Translations under genes and position numbers: made by a program
Source of the DNA: Sinorhizobium americanum
GTDB lineage: Bacteria > Pseudomonadota > Alphaproteobacteria > Rhizobiales > Rhizobiaceae
Reading direction: 5' to 3'
NCBI RefSeq assembly: GCF_001651855.1
Contig: NZ_LNQC01000081.1
Span: 186,001-250,000, forward strand
DNA length: 64,000 nt
The notes under the pieces: generated by a model
What the model was told of the DNA's origin: nothing
Database searches by the model: none
Seen by the model: only the letters and a program-made list of their open reading frames with translations
Part shown: positions 45,456 through 54,945 of the stretch, in pieces
Layout: each line of letters begins with the position of its first letter
How positions within the stretch are numbered: position 1 is the first letter of the stretch

Positions 45456-45494
45456 GGCGATGGCGATAGACTTGCGGCCGGATAAGGTCAATCG

Positions 45495-46625
45495 ATGAGC
45501 GAAGTTTTGATCGTTGGCGGCGGAATCATGGGGCTCTGGGCGGCGCTCATGGCCGGCCGTGCCGGCATCGAGACGCGCCTCCTGGAGCGGAAGGCAATCG
45601 GTGCAGGCGCAAGCGGCGGCCTGCTCGGCGCGCTGATGCCGCACATGCCGGACCGCTGGAACGCCAAGAAACAGTTCCAGTTCGATGCGCTTGTTTCGCT
45701 GGAGGGCGAGATTGCCCGGCTCGAAGCCGAGACTGGTTTTTCGGCGGGCTATCGCCGCTCGGGCCGGATCATGCCGCTCGGCAGGGAGCATCTGCGCAAT
45801 ATCGCGCGTGGCCACGAGCAGGACGCCGAGCAGCACTGGTTTGCGGGTAACCGGCGGTTTCATTGGCACGTCAGTGACGCCGGTACCGACGGTTGGCCGG
45901 CGGCGGATGCAGCACCCTTCGGCCTCGTCCACGACACGCTTGCCGCACGCGTGGCGCCGCGCAAGCTGCTGGCAACGCTTAGGGCCGCGCTCAGCGCATT
46001 TCCTCATGTCCAGATCGAAGAGGGTGTCGACGTTTCGTCGATCGACCCGCGCCGCGGCAGGCTTTCACTCCTCGATGGCCGCGAGGTGACTTTCGGGCAT
46101 TGCGTCCTCGCCGCCGGAGCCGCGAGTTTTCCGTTGATCGACCGGTTGGCGGAGCGGCCGCAGGCGACGAGCGGCTGCGCCGTCAAGGGGCAGGCGGCGC
46201 TGCTCCGAGCCGATGTCGATCCCGCCGCGCCGATCATTTTCACCGACGGCCTCTACATCGTTCCGCATGAAACCGGCCATGTGGCCGTCGGCAGCACCAG
46301 CGAGAACCAATTCGTCGAGCCCTTCTCGACGGACGCGCAACTGGATGCGCTGATCGAACGCGCTGCCGCACTCGCCCCGCTGCTGCGAAATGCGCCGGTG
46401 ATCGAGCGCTGGGCCGGCCTGCGCCCCAAGGCGGCCGGCCGGGAGCCGATGGTCGGCCGCCATCCGGGATGTGAGAGGCTGTCGGTGCTGACGGGCGGTT
46501 TCAAGGTCAGTTTTGGAATGGCGCATATCCTGGCGGGCTGCGTCATCGACGAGTTTGCCGGGCGCAGGAGCGTCGAACTGCCGCAATCCTTCCGGTGCGA
46601 AACCCATATCGCGGCACTGCAATAG
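45495..46625 (+). CDS. FAD-dependent DAO-family oxidoreductase, MnmC2-like candidate
   Basis: 376 aa. The dinucleotide motif is IVGGGIMGLWAALMAGRAG at the N-terminus, with ERKAIGAGASGGLLGALMPHMP next, a DAO/glycine-oxidase (ThiO) type pattern. RWAGLRPKAAGREPMVG and LTGGFKVSFGMAHILAG close the FAD domain. It could be the stand-alone oxidase that removes the carboxymethyl group in tRNA wobble modification, or an amine oxidase. The divergent position next to the MnmD-like gene supports the first (inference). Confidence 0.8.
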   Translation: MSEVLIVGGGIMGLWAALMAGRAGIETRLLERKAIGAGASGGLLGALMPHMPDRWNAKKQFQFDALVSLEGEIARLEAETGFSAGYRRSGRIMPLGREHLRNIARGHEQDAEQHWFAGNRRFHWHVSDAGTDGWPAADAAPFGLVHDTLAARVAPRKLLATLRAALSAFPHVQIEEGVDVSSIDPRRGRLSLLDGREVTFGHCVLAAGAASFPLIDRLAERPQATSGCAVKGQAALLRADVDPAAPIIFTDGLYIVPHETGHVAVGSTSENQFVEPFSTDAQLDALIERAAALAPLLRNAPVIERWAGLRPKAAGREPMVGRHPGCERLSVLTGGFKVSFGMAHILAGCVIDEFAGRRSVELPQSFRCETHIAALQ

Positions 46626-46698
46626 CCCCCATTCCGCTTCGTCAATCTGTCACGCAAATCACCTAAGAGGCGGGTATCGAGAATTTCGGAGCCTTGCA

Positions 46699-47499
46699 AT
46701 GCGGTACGCCATTTGTTTTACGCCGGCGATGGGAGACCCGCTGTCCGCGGCGGCGGCGAGTTGGCTCGGCCGCAGCGTCTATTCGGGCGAGCCGGTCGAG
46801 CCGCCGCCGATCGCCGGCCTTCGCGTTTCGGAGATCGCCTTCCACACGGCAGTTCCGCGCCGCTTCGGCTTCCACGCGATGATCATGGCGCCGTTCCGCC
46901 TCGCCGAAGACGCCGATGAGGCGCAGCTGCTGAGGAGCCTGATGCACTTCACCAGCGCCGAGACGCCGTTCGCGATCGAGCGGCTGGAGGTGGCGCGCCT
47001 CGGCCAATGCCTAGGCTTGACGCCGACGGTGCCGAGCCATGCGATGCATATGCTCGCCGCGCGGGTTCTGCAGGCGTTCGGCCGATTCCGGGCGCCGCTC
47101 AGTGAGGATGAAATCGAACGTTCCGATCCCGACCGGTTGACTGCCCCGCAATTTTCCAATCTGCATCGCTGGGGGGATCCCTTCGTGATGGAGGAGTACC
47201 GCTTCCATATGAAGCTCACCGGTCCCCTGAGTGCCGAAGCCGGACGGGGCCTCGAGGCGCCGTTGCGCGAAGTCTTTGAACCGCATCTGACGAGGCCGCT
47301 CGCAGTCGAAAGCCTCGCTTTGTTCGTCGAAGCGGAGAAGGGCGCGCCGATGCGCGTCCATTCCCAGCATCCCCTCGGCAAGATTTCCGTCCGTCCACGG
47401 AGCGAAAGGACGGTTCGGTCCGCGGCGCAGCACCAGTCATCGGGTGACATTGGAGGCCCGTTGTCACTCCTCGCCAATTCCGTTTCGGCAATCCGCTAA
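46699..47499 (+). CDS. DUF1045 protein, predicted 2H phosphoesterase fold
   Basis: 266 aa. RYAICFTPAMGDPLSAAAASWLGR is the DUF1045 N-terminus. Two histidine motifs appear: FGFHAMIMAPF near residue 58 and YRFHMKLTGPL near residue 176, as in 2H phosphoesterases. The family has been annotated as a phosphonate-metabolism protein because relatives lie in phn clusters. Here it precedes allantoinase by 77 bases, so it may share the ureide transcript. Substrate unknown. Confidence 0.8.
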   Translation: MRYAICFTPAMGDPLSAAAASWLGRSVYSGEPVEPPPIAGLRVSEIAFHTAVPRRFGFHAMIMAPFRLAEDADEAQLLRSLMHFTSAETPFAIERLEVARLGQCLGLTPTVPSHAMHMLAARVLQAFGRFRAPLSEDEIERSDPDRLTAPQFSNLHRWGDPFVMEEYRFHMKLTGPLSAEAGRGLEAPLREVFEPHLTRPLAVESLALFVEAEKGAPMRVHSQHPLGKISVRPRSERTVRSAAQHQSSGDIGGPLSLLANSVSAIR

Positions 47500-47575
47500 C
47501 CTCCTTTAGCCCGCCATTTTCATCTCGACAATCCGTTGCGCGGTGCTACCGTCTCGGAAAATCGAAGGTGATTTC

Positions 47576-48505
47576 ATGGCCGAGACTTCCTATCCGCGCG
47601 ACCTCGTTGGCTATGGGCGCAGGCCGCCCCACCCGCATTGGCCGGGCGATGCGCGCATCGCCGTACAGTTCGTCCTCAATTATGAGGAGGGCGGCGAAAG
47701 CTGCATTCTCGATGGCGACCCGGCATCCGAGTGCCTGCTGTCGGAGATCGTCGGCGCGCAGCCCTGGGCGGGTCAGCGAAACCTCAATATGGAATCCCTC
47801 TACGAATACGGCGCGCGGGCCGGTTTCTGGCGCCTGTGGCGGATGTTCACGAGCCGTGGCGTGACGCTGACGGTCTATGGCGTGACGCTCGCCATGGCCC
47901 GCAACCCCGAGGCGGTCGCGGCGATGAAGGAGGCCGGCTGGGAGATCGCCAGCCACGGGCTGCGCTGGCTCGAATACAGGGATTTTCCGGAGGAGGTCGA
48001 GCGCGAGCACATTCGGGAGGTGGTGCGGCTCCATACGGAACTGACGGGCGAGCGGCCGCTCGGCATCTATCAGGGCAAGCCTTCGGTCAACACGCTGAAG
48101 CTGGTGCTGGAGGAGGGCGGCTTCCTCTATTCCTGCGATTCCTATGGGGACGAACTTCCCTATTGGGTCCCGGGGCTGACACCCGATAAGCCGCATCTCA
48201 TCATCCCCTACACGCTCGACGCCAATGACATGCGCTTTGCCACCAATCAGGGCTTCAATTCCGGAGACCAGTTCTTCACCTACCTCAAGGACACGTTCGA
48301 CGTGCTTTATGAGGAGGGCAAGGAGGGCAGCCCAAAGATGATGAATGTCGGCCTGCATTGCCGCCTCGTCGGCCGGCCCGGCCGGGCGGCGGCGCTTGCC
48401 CGCTTCATCGACTACGTCCTGTCGCACGACAAGGTGTGGGTGCCGCGGCGCATCGATATCGCCCGCCACTGGTATGAACACCACGGACCGGAGGGATTGC
48501 GCTGA
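47576..48505 (+). CDS. puuE: Allantoinase PuuE (polysaccharide-deacetylase-type)
   Basis: 309 aa. PHPHWPGDARIAVQFVLNYEEGGE is the PuuE N-terminus. EIASHGLRWLEY holds metal/catalytic residues of the NodB-like fold, and NVGLHCRLVGRPGRAAALARF the C-terminal histidine. It opens allantoin to allantoate. AAGGTGA lies five bases before the ATG at 47576. The uraD start overlaps its stop (TGATG). Confidence 0.92.
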   Translation: MAETSYPRDLVGYGRRPPHPHWPGDARIAVQFVLNYEEGGESCILDGDPASECLLSEIVGAQPWAGQRNLNMESLYEYGARAGFWRLWRMFTSRGVTLTVYGVTLAMARNPEAVAAMKEAGWEIASHGLRWLEYRDFPEEVEREHIREVVRLHTELTGERPLGIYQGKPSVNTLKLVLEEGGFLYSCDSYGDELPYWVPGLTPDKPHLIIPYTLDANDMRFATNQGFNSGDQFFTYLKDTFDVLYEEGKEGSPKMMNVGLHCRLVGRPGRAAALARFIDYVLSHDKVWVPRRIDIARHWYEHHGPEGLR

Positions 48506-49008
48506 TGTCGGAACGCGAGGATTTCGTTCGCCGTTTCGGCGGTATCTTCGAGCATTCGCCCTGGGTGGCGGAGCGCGCGTTCGATCATGCCGCCTCGTCG
48601 GGATTGACGGCCGGCAACGTCCATTCGGCGCTCTGCAACGCCTTTCGCGCGGCGTCGCCCGCAGAACGTCTGGCGGTCCTGCGCGCCCATCCCGATCTCG
48701 CCGGCAAGCTCGCCATTGCAGGCAAGCTCACCGCCGACTCGACATCCGAACAGGCATCGGCGGGCCTCGACCGGCTCTCGCCGGAAGAGCACGCGCGCTT
48801 CACGGAGTTCAACGCCGCCTATGCCAGGAAATTCGGCTTCCCCTTCATCATCGCGGTGAAGGGGCTGACGAAGGCGGAAATACTCGCTGCATTCGAGCAG
48901 CGGATTGACAATTCCGCGGAAGAGGAATTTGAAACGGCCTGCGCGCAGGTGGAGCGGATCGCCCGGCTGCGGCTCAGTTCCATGCTTCCGGGAGATGACA
49001 ATGCCTGA
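48505..49008 (+). CDS. uraD: OHCU decarboxylase
   Basis: 167 aa. FGGIFEHSPWVAERAF, LRAHPDLAGKLA (catalytic-site His) and ARKFGFPFIIAVKG are the conserved family motifs. It decarboxylates 2-oxo-4-hydroxy-4-carboxy-5-ureidoimidazoline to S-allantoin. It is coupled to puuE by a TGATG overlap, and ureidoglycolate lyase follows after 72 bases. Confidence 0.92.
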   Translation: MSEREDFVRRFGGIFEHSPWVAERAFDHAASSGLTAGNVHSALCNAFRAASPAERLAVLRAHPDLAGKLAIAGKLTADSTSEQASAGLDRLSPEEHARFTEFNAAYARKFGFPFIIAVKGLTKAEILAAFEQRIDNSAEEEFETACAQVERIARLRLSSMLPGDDNA

Positions 49009-49080
49009 CAAGACCGTTCTGCCCGCTGGCGCCGCCGCGCGCCCGGGTCTCCATGGCCGGAGAGCCGGGACCCGGGCCTG

Positions 49081-49596
49081 ATGTCGCATCTCCTTTCGAT
49101 CGAGCCCCTGACGAAGGAGGCGTTCGCCCCGTTCGGCAGCGTCATCGAGGCCGACCCCGCGTCGGCGCGACTGATCAATGGCGGCAATACCGAGCGGTTT
49201 CATGCGCTTGCCGAGGCCGACGTGGTCGGGGAGGGCGCCCGGGTGATCATCAACATCTTTCGCGGCCAGCCGCGGAGCTTTCCCTACAGCATAGCCATGA
49301 TGGAGCGCCACCCGTTCGGCAGCCAGAGTTTTTCGCCGCTTCACGATCGGCTTTGGCTCGCGGTTGTCGCCGAGGATGAGGGCGGACGCCCGGGCAGGCC
49401 GCGGGTGTTCCTGGCAGGCGGCCGGCAGGGGGTCAATTATGGCCGCAACGTCTGGCATCATCCGCTGATGACGGTCGATGCGGCCAGCGATTTCCTCGTT
49501 GTCGATCGCGGCGGGCCGGGCAACAATCTCGAGGAATTCTTCTATGAGGAGCCCTTTGTCATCCTCGATCCGTTTTCGAAGGAGAGCACGCGATGA
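49081..49596 (+). CDS. allA: Ureidoglycolate lyase
   Basis: 171 aa. [56 protein letters not shown] and FVILDPF are the AllA pattern, with metal-binding histidines in the central motifs. It splits ureidoglycolate to glyoxylate and urea. The last codons overlap the next start (ATGA). Confidence 0.92.
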   Translation: MSHLLSIEPLTKEAFAPFGSVIEADPASARLINGGNTERFHALAEADVVGEGARVIINIFRGQPRSFPYSIAMMERHPFGSQSFSPLHDRLWLAVVAEDEGGRPGRPRVFLAGGRQGVNYGRNVWHHPLMTVDAASDFLVVDRGGPGNNLEEFFYEEPFVILDPFSKESTR

Positions 49597-49955
49597 GCAG
49601 GACCGGTCGTCTGACGACCCATGTTCTCGACACCGCACTCGGCAAGCCGGCAGAGAACCTGCGCATCGACCTCTATCGGCTGGACGGCGAGGAGCGGCAG
49701 TTGATCCGCACGGTGCGCACGAACAGCGACGGCCGGGTCGATGGGCCGCTTGCGGAGGGCGAGGCCTTCCAAGCGGGACAATACGAACTGGTGTTTCACG
49801 CCGGCGACTATCTGCGTACGGCCGGTGTGGCGCTTGTCGAGCCGGCCTTCCTCGACCTCATCCCGTTGCGGTTCGGAATCGCCGACGCCGCCAGCCACTA
49901 CCACGTGCCGCTGCTGCTCTCGCCCTACGGCTATTCGACCTATCGCGGCAGCTAA
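49593..49955 (+). CDS. uraH: 5-Hydroxyisourate hydrolase (transthyretin-like)
   Basis: 120 aa. [23 protein letters not shown] at the N-terminus and the C-terminal YRGS tetrapeptide are the strict signatures of HIU hydrolase. It turns 5-hydroxyisourate into OHCU, the substrate of UraD. The ATG overlaps the allA stop. Its 3' end faces that of the lactate dehydrogenase gene 30 bases away. Confidence 0.94.
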   Translation: MSRTGRLTTHVLDTALGKPAENLRIDLYRLDGEERQLIRTVRTNSDGRVDGPLAEGEAFQAGQYELVFHAGDYLRTAGVALVEPAFLDLIPLRFGIADAASHYHVPLLLSPYGYSTYRGS

Positions 49956-49985
49956 GCCGCATCAGCGGGCACTACGCTTGGCGCG

Positions 49986-51131
49986 TCACCTTGCGTAATC
50001 GGCGAGGACGTCGCGACCCACATCGGCGATGTTGCGCTTGCCGCAGAGCGCCATGGTGATGTCCATCTCCTTGCGGATGATGTCGAGCGCCAGGGTCACG
50101 CCATCCTTCCCCATTGCCCCGAGGCCATAGAGGAACGGGCGGCCGATGAAGGTGCCCTTGGCTCCAAGGGCGACTGCCTTCAGCACGTCCTGTCCGGAGC
50201 GGATGCCGCCATCGAGATGGACCTCGATCTGATCGCCGACGGCGTCGATGATCTTTGGCAGCATGCTGATCGAGGACGGCGCCCCGTCGAGCTGGCGGCC
50301 GCCGTGATTCGAGACGATGATCGCGTCGGCGCCGGTTTTCGCCGCCATTTTCGCGTCTTCCGGATCGAGGATGCCCTTCAGGATGAGCGGGCCGCCCCAG
50401 CGCTCCTTGATCCATTCGACGTCCTTCCAGGAAAGCTGCGGGTCGAACTGCTCGGCGGTCCAGGCATGAAGCGACGAGAGGTCGGTGACGCTCTTGGCAT
50501 GGCCGACGATGTTGCGGAAGGTGCGCCGGTTCGTGCCGAGCATCTTCATGCACCAGCCTGGCCGCGTCGCCATCATCCAGAGATGCTTCGGGGTCATGCG
50601 CGGCGGCGCCGACAGGCCATTGCGGAGATCCTTGTGCCGCTGGCCGAGAATCTGCAGGTCGAGCGTCAGGACGAGGGCCGAGCATTTGGCCGCCTTGGCG
50701 CGGTCGATGAGGTTGAGCACGAATTCGCGCTCGCGCATGACATAAAGCTGAAACCAGAAGGGTTTCGTCGTCACCGAGGCGACGTCCTCGATCGAGCAGA
50801 TGCTCATCGTCGACAGCGTGAAGGGAATGCCGTAGGCCTCCGCCGCCTGCGCGGCCAGCATCTCGCCGTCGGCATGCTGCATGCCCGTCAAACCCGTCGG
50901 TGCAAGTGCCACCGGCATCGAGACTTTCTGGCCGATCATCGTCGTTTCGAGCGACCGGTTGGTCATGTCGACCAGCACCCGCTGACGCAGCTTGATCTTG
51001 GTGAAATCCTCTTCGTTGGCCCGATAGGTGCCCTCCGTCCAGGCGCCGCTGTCGGCATAGTCGAAGAAGAGCTTCGGGACCCGCCGCCTGGCAAGCGCCT
51101 TGAGGTCGCTGATGTCGAGGATTTGCGTCAT
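49986..51131 (-). CDS. lldD: FMN-dependent L-lactate dehydrogenase (LldD family)
   Basis: 381 aa TIM-barrel. FDYADSGAWTEGTYRANEED at the N-terminus, VSNHGGRQLDGAPSS with the catalytic His, and HLDGGIRSGQDVLKAVALGA (phosphate-binding) are family motifs. It oxidises L-lactate to pyruvate and passes electrons to quinone. It lies downstream of guaD with about 100 bases between them that hold a perfect inverted repeat. Confidence 0.92.
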   Translation of the reverse strand: MTQILDISDLKALARRRVPKLFFDYADSGAWTEGTYRANEEDFTKIKLRQRVLVDMTNRSLETTMIGQKVSMPVALAPTGLTGMQHADGEMLAAQAAEAYGIPFTLSTMSICSIEDVASVTTKPFWFQLYVMREREFVLNLIDRAKAAKCSALVLTLDLQILGQRHKDLRNGLSAPPRMTPKHLWMMATRPGWCMKMLGTNRRTFRNIVGHAKSVTDLSSLHAWTAEQFDPQLSWKDVEWIKERWGGPLILKGILDPEDAKMAAKTGADAIIVSNHGGRQLDGAPSSISMLPKIIDAVGDQIEVHLDGGIRSGQDVLKAVALGAKGTFIGRPFLYGLGAMGKDGVTLALDIIRKEMDITMALCGKRNIADVGRDVLADYAR

Positions 51132-51196
51132 GGATCGCCCTCATCGAATGGAGATGACGGACGCCTTAACATCTTTTCAGAAGGGTTGTAATAGTA

Positions 51197-51239
51197 GCCT
51201 GAGGCAAGAGGTAAAAAAAATTGACCTCTTGCCTCAGGC
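51197..51239. repeat. Perfect 16-bp inverted repeat overlapping the guaD stop codon
   Basis: Arms at 51197-51212 and 51224-51239 pair without mismatch around an A-rich 11-base loop. The right arm contains the guaD stop codon. On the - strand the loop carries a run of eight Ts instead of the usual trailing T run. A terminator or processing element for guaD is likely. Confidence 0.75.
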
Positions 51240-52550
51240 GATGTCGAGCGTCGACTTGGCCGGCTTGCCTGCCACATAGGTCTCGACGATCGAGCGGTCG
51301 TCGCCCATCGTCTGAAGGAGGAAGAGCTCGTCGGCGAGCGAATTGACCACTTCGGCCCTGAGCGCCATAGCCGGTGTCGCCGCCATGTCGAGCACCGTGA
51401 GGTCGGCATCGCTGCCCGGTTCCAGCGTGCCGATGCGGTTCTCAAGCGAAAGCGCCTCGGCATTGCCGCGGGTCATCATGTAGAAGCTGTCGAAGGGGTT
51501 CAGCCGCTCGCCTTGCAACTGGACGACCTTGTAGGCCTCGTCGAGCGTCTTCAGCATCGAATAGCTGGTGCCGCCGCCGATGTCCGAGGCGACCGCGACG
51601 CGGACCGGTTTCGCTCGCCGCGTCAGGTCGTGGAGGGGAAACAGGCCGGAACCGAGAAAGAGGTTGGATGTCGGGCAGAAGACGGCGACCGAGCCGGTCT
51701 CGCTCATCGCATCGGCCTCGCGCTCGGAGAGATGGATGCAGTGACCGAAGAGGCTCTTGCGCCCGAGCAGGCCGTAGCGGGCATAGACGTCGGTATAATC
51801 CTTGGCTTCCGGATAGAGCTCGCAAGTGAAGGCGATTTCGTCGCGGTTTTCGGAGAGATGCGTTTGCACATGCAAGTCCGGAAACTCGCGGACCAGCGAT
51901 TTTGCCGCCTCCATCTGCTCCGGCGTCGACGTGATGGCGAAGCGCGGGGTGATGGCGACATGGTTGCGGCCCCTGCCGTGCCAGTCGGCGATCACCGCCC
52001 GCGTCTCGTCATAGCTCATCTCAGGCGTGTCGAGCAGGCCCTGCGGCGCGTTGCGGTCCATCATCACCTTGCCGGCGACCATGCAGGTGCCGCGCCTGAG
52101 GCTCTCGGCGAAGAAGGCGTCGACGGACGCCTTGTGCACCGAACAATAGGCGGTTGCGGTCGTCGTGCCGTGGCGGACCATCTCGTCGAAGAAGTGCCGG
52201 GCGATCCGCTCGGCATGCGCGGTTTCGACGAAGCGGCATTCCTCCGGAAACGTGTAGGTGTTCAGCCATTCGAGCAGGTTGGCCGCGTAAGAAGCCATGA
52301 CCTGCATCTGCGGGAAATGCAGATGCGTGTCGATGAAGCCCGGCACGATGAGGTGCGGCCGGTGATCGATCTCCTCCACCCCTTCCGGCGCTGCCGTATT
52401 TACAGTCGCGTAGGGGCCGCAAGCCTTGATTACGCCGTTCTCGACAAGGAGCGCGCCGTCGCTTTCATAGGCATAGGCGGCGCTGTCGTTGATGCTCTCC
52501 GGCGCGCGGTTGAAGCTCAATGTGCGGCCGCGGATCAGGGTGGATGTCAT
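51234..52550 (-). CDS. guaD: Guanine deaminase
   Basis: 438 aa amidohydrolase. Metal ligands are visible in VPGFIDTHLHFPQ, HTHLSEN-type VQTHLSENRDE, FGHCIHLSE and ASDIGGGTSYSML. PTSNLFLGSGLF is specific for guanine deaminases. It converts guanine to xanthine. GGGAGG lies four bases before the ATG at 52550, which overlaps the puuD stop (ATGA). Confidence 0.93.
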   Translation of the reverse strand: MTSTLIRGRTLSFNRAPESINDSAAYAYESDGALLVENGVIKACGPYATVNTAAPEGVEEIDHRPHLIVPGFIDTHLHFPQMQVMASYAANLLEWLNTYTFPEECRFVETAHAERIARHFFDEMVRHGTTTATAYCSVHKASVDAFFAESLRRGTCMVAGKVMMDRNAPQGLLDTPEMSYDETRAVIADWHGRGRNHVAITPRFAITSTPEQMEAAKSLVREFPDLHVQTHLSENRDEIAFTCELYPEAKDYTDVYARYGLLGRKSLFGHCIHLSEREADAMSETGSVAVFCPTSNLFLGSGLFPLHDLTRRAKPVRVAVASDIGGGTSYSMLKTLDEAYKVVQLQGERLNPFDSFYMMTRGNAEALSLENRIGTLEPGSDADLTVLDMAATPAMALRAEVVNSLADELFLLQTMGDDRSIVETYVAGKPAKSTLDIA

Positions 52551-53779
52551 CGTGCCTCCCCGACGGCGCTCTCGAACCAGGCCGTCAGCAGCCTGCGTTC
52601 GTCCGCCGTCATATCGGTTATGTTGCCGGGCGGCATGGCGTGGCTGCGCCCGGCCTGGATATAGATTTCCCGCGCCAAAGCGGCAATCTCGGCGTCGCTC
52701 TCGAGCGTGATCCCCTTCGGGGCCCTGCCAATGCCTTCGTAAACAGGCTCGGCCGCGTGGCACATCGTACAGCGGGTCGCGATCGTGTCCTTGACGGCCG
52801 GGAAATGCGCATTCTCGGCAAACCGCACGAAGACGGGTGCGACCTCGGCCTGCTCTTCTCCGGTCAGCACCTTCGGAACGGTCGACAGCCACATGATCAG
52901 GATGAAGAGGATGGCAGTGGCGAGCCAGGTCCAGGTCGGCTTGCCCTTGCGCGCATGGGTGGTGTTGAACCAGTGGCGGATCGTCACGCCCATCAGGAAC
53001 ACCAGTGCGGCGATGACCCAGTTGAACGCCGTCGCGAAGGCGAGCGGATAGTGGTTTGACAACATGAAGAAAATGACGGGCAAGGTCAGATAGTTGTTGT
53101 GCAGCGAGCGCTGCTTTGCCTGGGCGCCGAGCCTCGGATCGGGCGTGCGCCCGGCGATCAGGTCGGCGACGACGATCTTCTGGTTGGGAATGATGATGAA
53201 GAAGACGTTGGCGGACATGATCGTCGCCGTGAAGGCGCCGAGATGCAGGAAGGCGGCGCGGCCGGTGAAGACCTGCGTGTAGCCCCAGGCCATCGCGACC
53301 AGCACCACGTAGAGAAGGGCCATCAGACCCCAAGTGTTTTTGCTGATCGGCGACTTGCAGAGGAGATCGTAAAAGACCCAGCCGACAGCGAGCGACGCAA
53401 GCGAGATCAAGATCGCCGTCGTTGCCGAGATGTCCAGCACATGCCGGTCGACGAGGAAGAGATCAGCGCCTCCGTAATAGACGATGCAGAGCATCGCGAA
53501 GCCGGAGAGCCAGGTGGAATAGGACTCCCATTTGAACCAGGTAAGATGCTCCGGCATCGTGGCGGGCGCCACCAGATACTTCTCGATATGGTAGAAGCCG
53601 CCGCCATGCACCTGCCATTCCTCGCCATAGGCGCCGGGTGGCAGGTGGTCGCGCTTAACTAGGCCGAGGTCGAGCGCGATGAAATAGAAGGACGAGCCGA
53701 TCCAGGCTATGGCGGTCACCACATGCAGCCAGCGGACGGCAAAGGCAAGCCATTCCCAGGCGATGGCGAATTCGTACAT
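52547..53779 (-). CDS. puuD: Membrane urate oxidase PuuD with C-terminal cytochrome c domain
   Basis: 410 aa. About eight membrane helices in residues 1-300 contain conserved histidines (VRWLHVVTAIAWIGSSFYFI, HGGGFYHIEKY). The C-terminal soluble domain has the heme-binding RCTMCHAAEP and MPPGN as the Met ligand region. PuuD oxidises urate to 5-hydroxyisourate and replaces the soluble uricase. The uraH, uraD and puuE genes on the opposite strand finish the pathway. Confidence 0.93.
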   Translation of the reverse strand: MYEFAIAWEWLAFAVRWLHVVTAIAWIGSSFYFIALDLGLVKRDHLPPGAYGEEWQVHGGGFYHIEKYLVAPATMPEHLTWFKWESYSTWLSGFAMLCIVYYGGADLFLVDRHVLDISATTAILISLASLAVGWVFYDLLCKSPISKNTWGLMALLYVVLVAMAWGYTQVFTGRAAFLHLGAFTATIMSANVFFIIIPNQKIVVADLIAGRTPDPRLGAQAKQRSLHNNYLTLPVIFFMLSNHYPLAFATAFNWVIAALVFLMGVTIRHWFNTTHARKGKPTWTWLATAILFILIMWLSTVPKVLTGEEQAEVAPVFVRFAENAHFPAVKDTIATRCTMCHAAEPVYEGIGRAPKGITLESDAEIAALAREIYIQAGRSHAMPPGNITDMTADERRLLTAWFESAVGEAR

Positions 53780-53934
53780 TCAGGTCCCCTTTCTCTCCGG
53801 TGTCGCAGCTTGCGAGAAAAAGCCGGAGCGGGGAAGGGGTGACGTGTTCACTCGATGGTATTTCACCGCCAATGCCGGCGCTCTTGAAACCGATCCTTTT
53901 CCAAAAGGTTAGAGCGGCGCTCTCCGAAGCCGAT

Positions 53935-54843
53935 TCATCGCTGGCCCGCAAGCTCGCCTGGATTGAGCTTGCCAAGGATCCAGTCGCGGAAGGCGCGGAT
54001 CCTGGGGGTGTTGCGGCGGGCATAGGGATAAACCAGCCAATAGTCGTGACCATCGCTGCAGCGCAGCTCGAATGGCTGGTAAAGCCGCCCAAGGGCTACG
54101 TCGTCGCCATAGAATTCCGGCATCAGGATCGCGACGCCCTGGCCCGCGACCGCTGCCCGCGCCTCGAAGGCTTGGGCCCCGAGCCGGCTCGCCGGCCGGC
54201 CGGCCAGATCCGAGTCGTCGACGCCGGCGGCGCGGAACCATAACTGCCACCAGGGATCTCGCGGATCGATGATGCGGAGCTTCAGAAGGTCTCGCGGGGT
54301 GCGCACTTCGCCGATTGTCGCCGCTAGAGCGGGGCTGAGCATCGGGGTAAACTCCACCCGCATCAGCCGATGGCTGACAAGGCCCGGCCAATCGCCCGTG
54401 CCGGAGCGGATCGCCACGTCGACCGATTCCTTGTTGAAATCGATGATTGCGTCATTCGCCGCCAGACGTACGGCGATATTCGGGTGTGCAAGTTGGAACG
54501 TGCCGATCTCTCGGGCAAGCCATTGGGAGGCAAAGGTCGCCGTCGAGTTGATGAGCAGGGCCGTTTCCGTGTCGCCGCGCGCCGAGGCGACCGCGTCCTG
54601 CAGCAGTTCGAACGCTTCGGTCACCCTCGGCGACAGCCGCTGGCCCACCTCCGTCAGGGTGACCTGACGCGGCTTCCTCAGGAACAGCGGCTCGCCGACG
54701 TTCTCCTCGATGAGCTTGATCTGGTAGCTGACAGCCGTCTGGGTCATGCCGAGCTCCTCCCCGGCCCTGGTGAAGCTGCCGAGCCGGGCGGCCGCCTCGA
54801 AGACCCTCAGCGCATTCAGCGGGAACTGCTTCGACATCTTCAT
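53935..54843 (-). CDS. LysR-family regulator (GcvA-like) upstream of puuD-guaD
   Basis: 302 aa. The HTH (about residues 5-65) reads PLNALRVFEAAARLGSFTRAGEELGMTQTAVSYQI, and the binding domain contains RIIDPRDPWWQLWFRAAG, typical of GcvA/AmpR-type members. It is on the same strand as puuD and 155 bases before it, so it may regulate purine catabolism. Start 54843 follows GAGAG; an ATG at 54864 is in frame. Confidence 0.86.
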   Translation of the reverse strand: MKMSKQFPLNALRVFEAAARLGSFTRAGEELGMTQTAVSYQIKLIEENVGEPLFLRKPRQVTLTEVGQRLSPRVTEAFELLQDAVASARGDTETALLINSTATFASQWLAREIGTFQLAHPNIAVRLAANDAIIDFNKESVDVAIRSGTGDWPGLVSHRLMRVEFTPMLSPALAATIGEVRTPRDLLKLRIIDPRDPWWQLWFRAAGVDDSDLAGRPASRLGAQAFEARAAVAGQGVAILMPEFYGDDVALGRLYQPFELRCSDGHDYWLVYPYARRNTPRIRAFRDWILGKLNPGELAGQR

Positions 54844-54945
54844 GGATAAGCTCTCTTGATGCATGCAGACGGATGTTCGATTGGAGTTCGAGCATCTTTG
54901 ACGGCATGCTGCAAGTCAAGTTGACCGCTTTCGGAAGGTGCTTAG

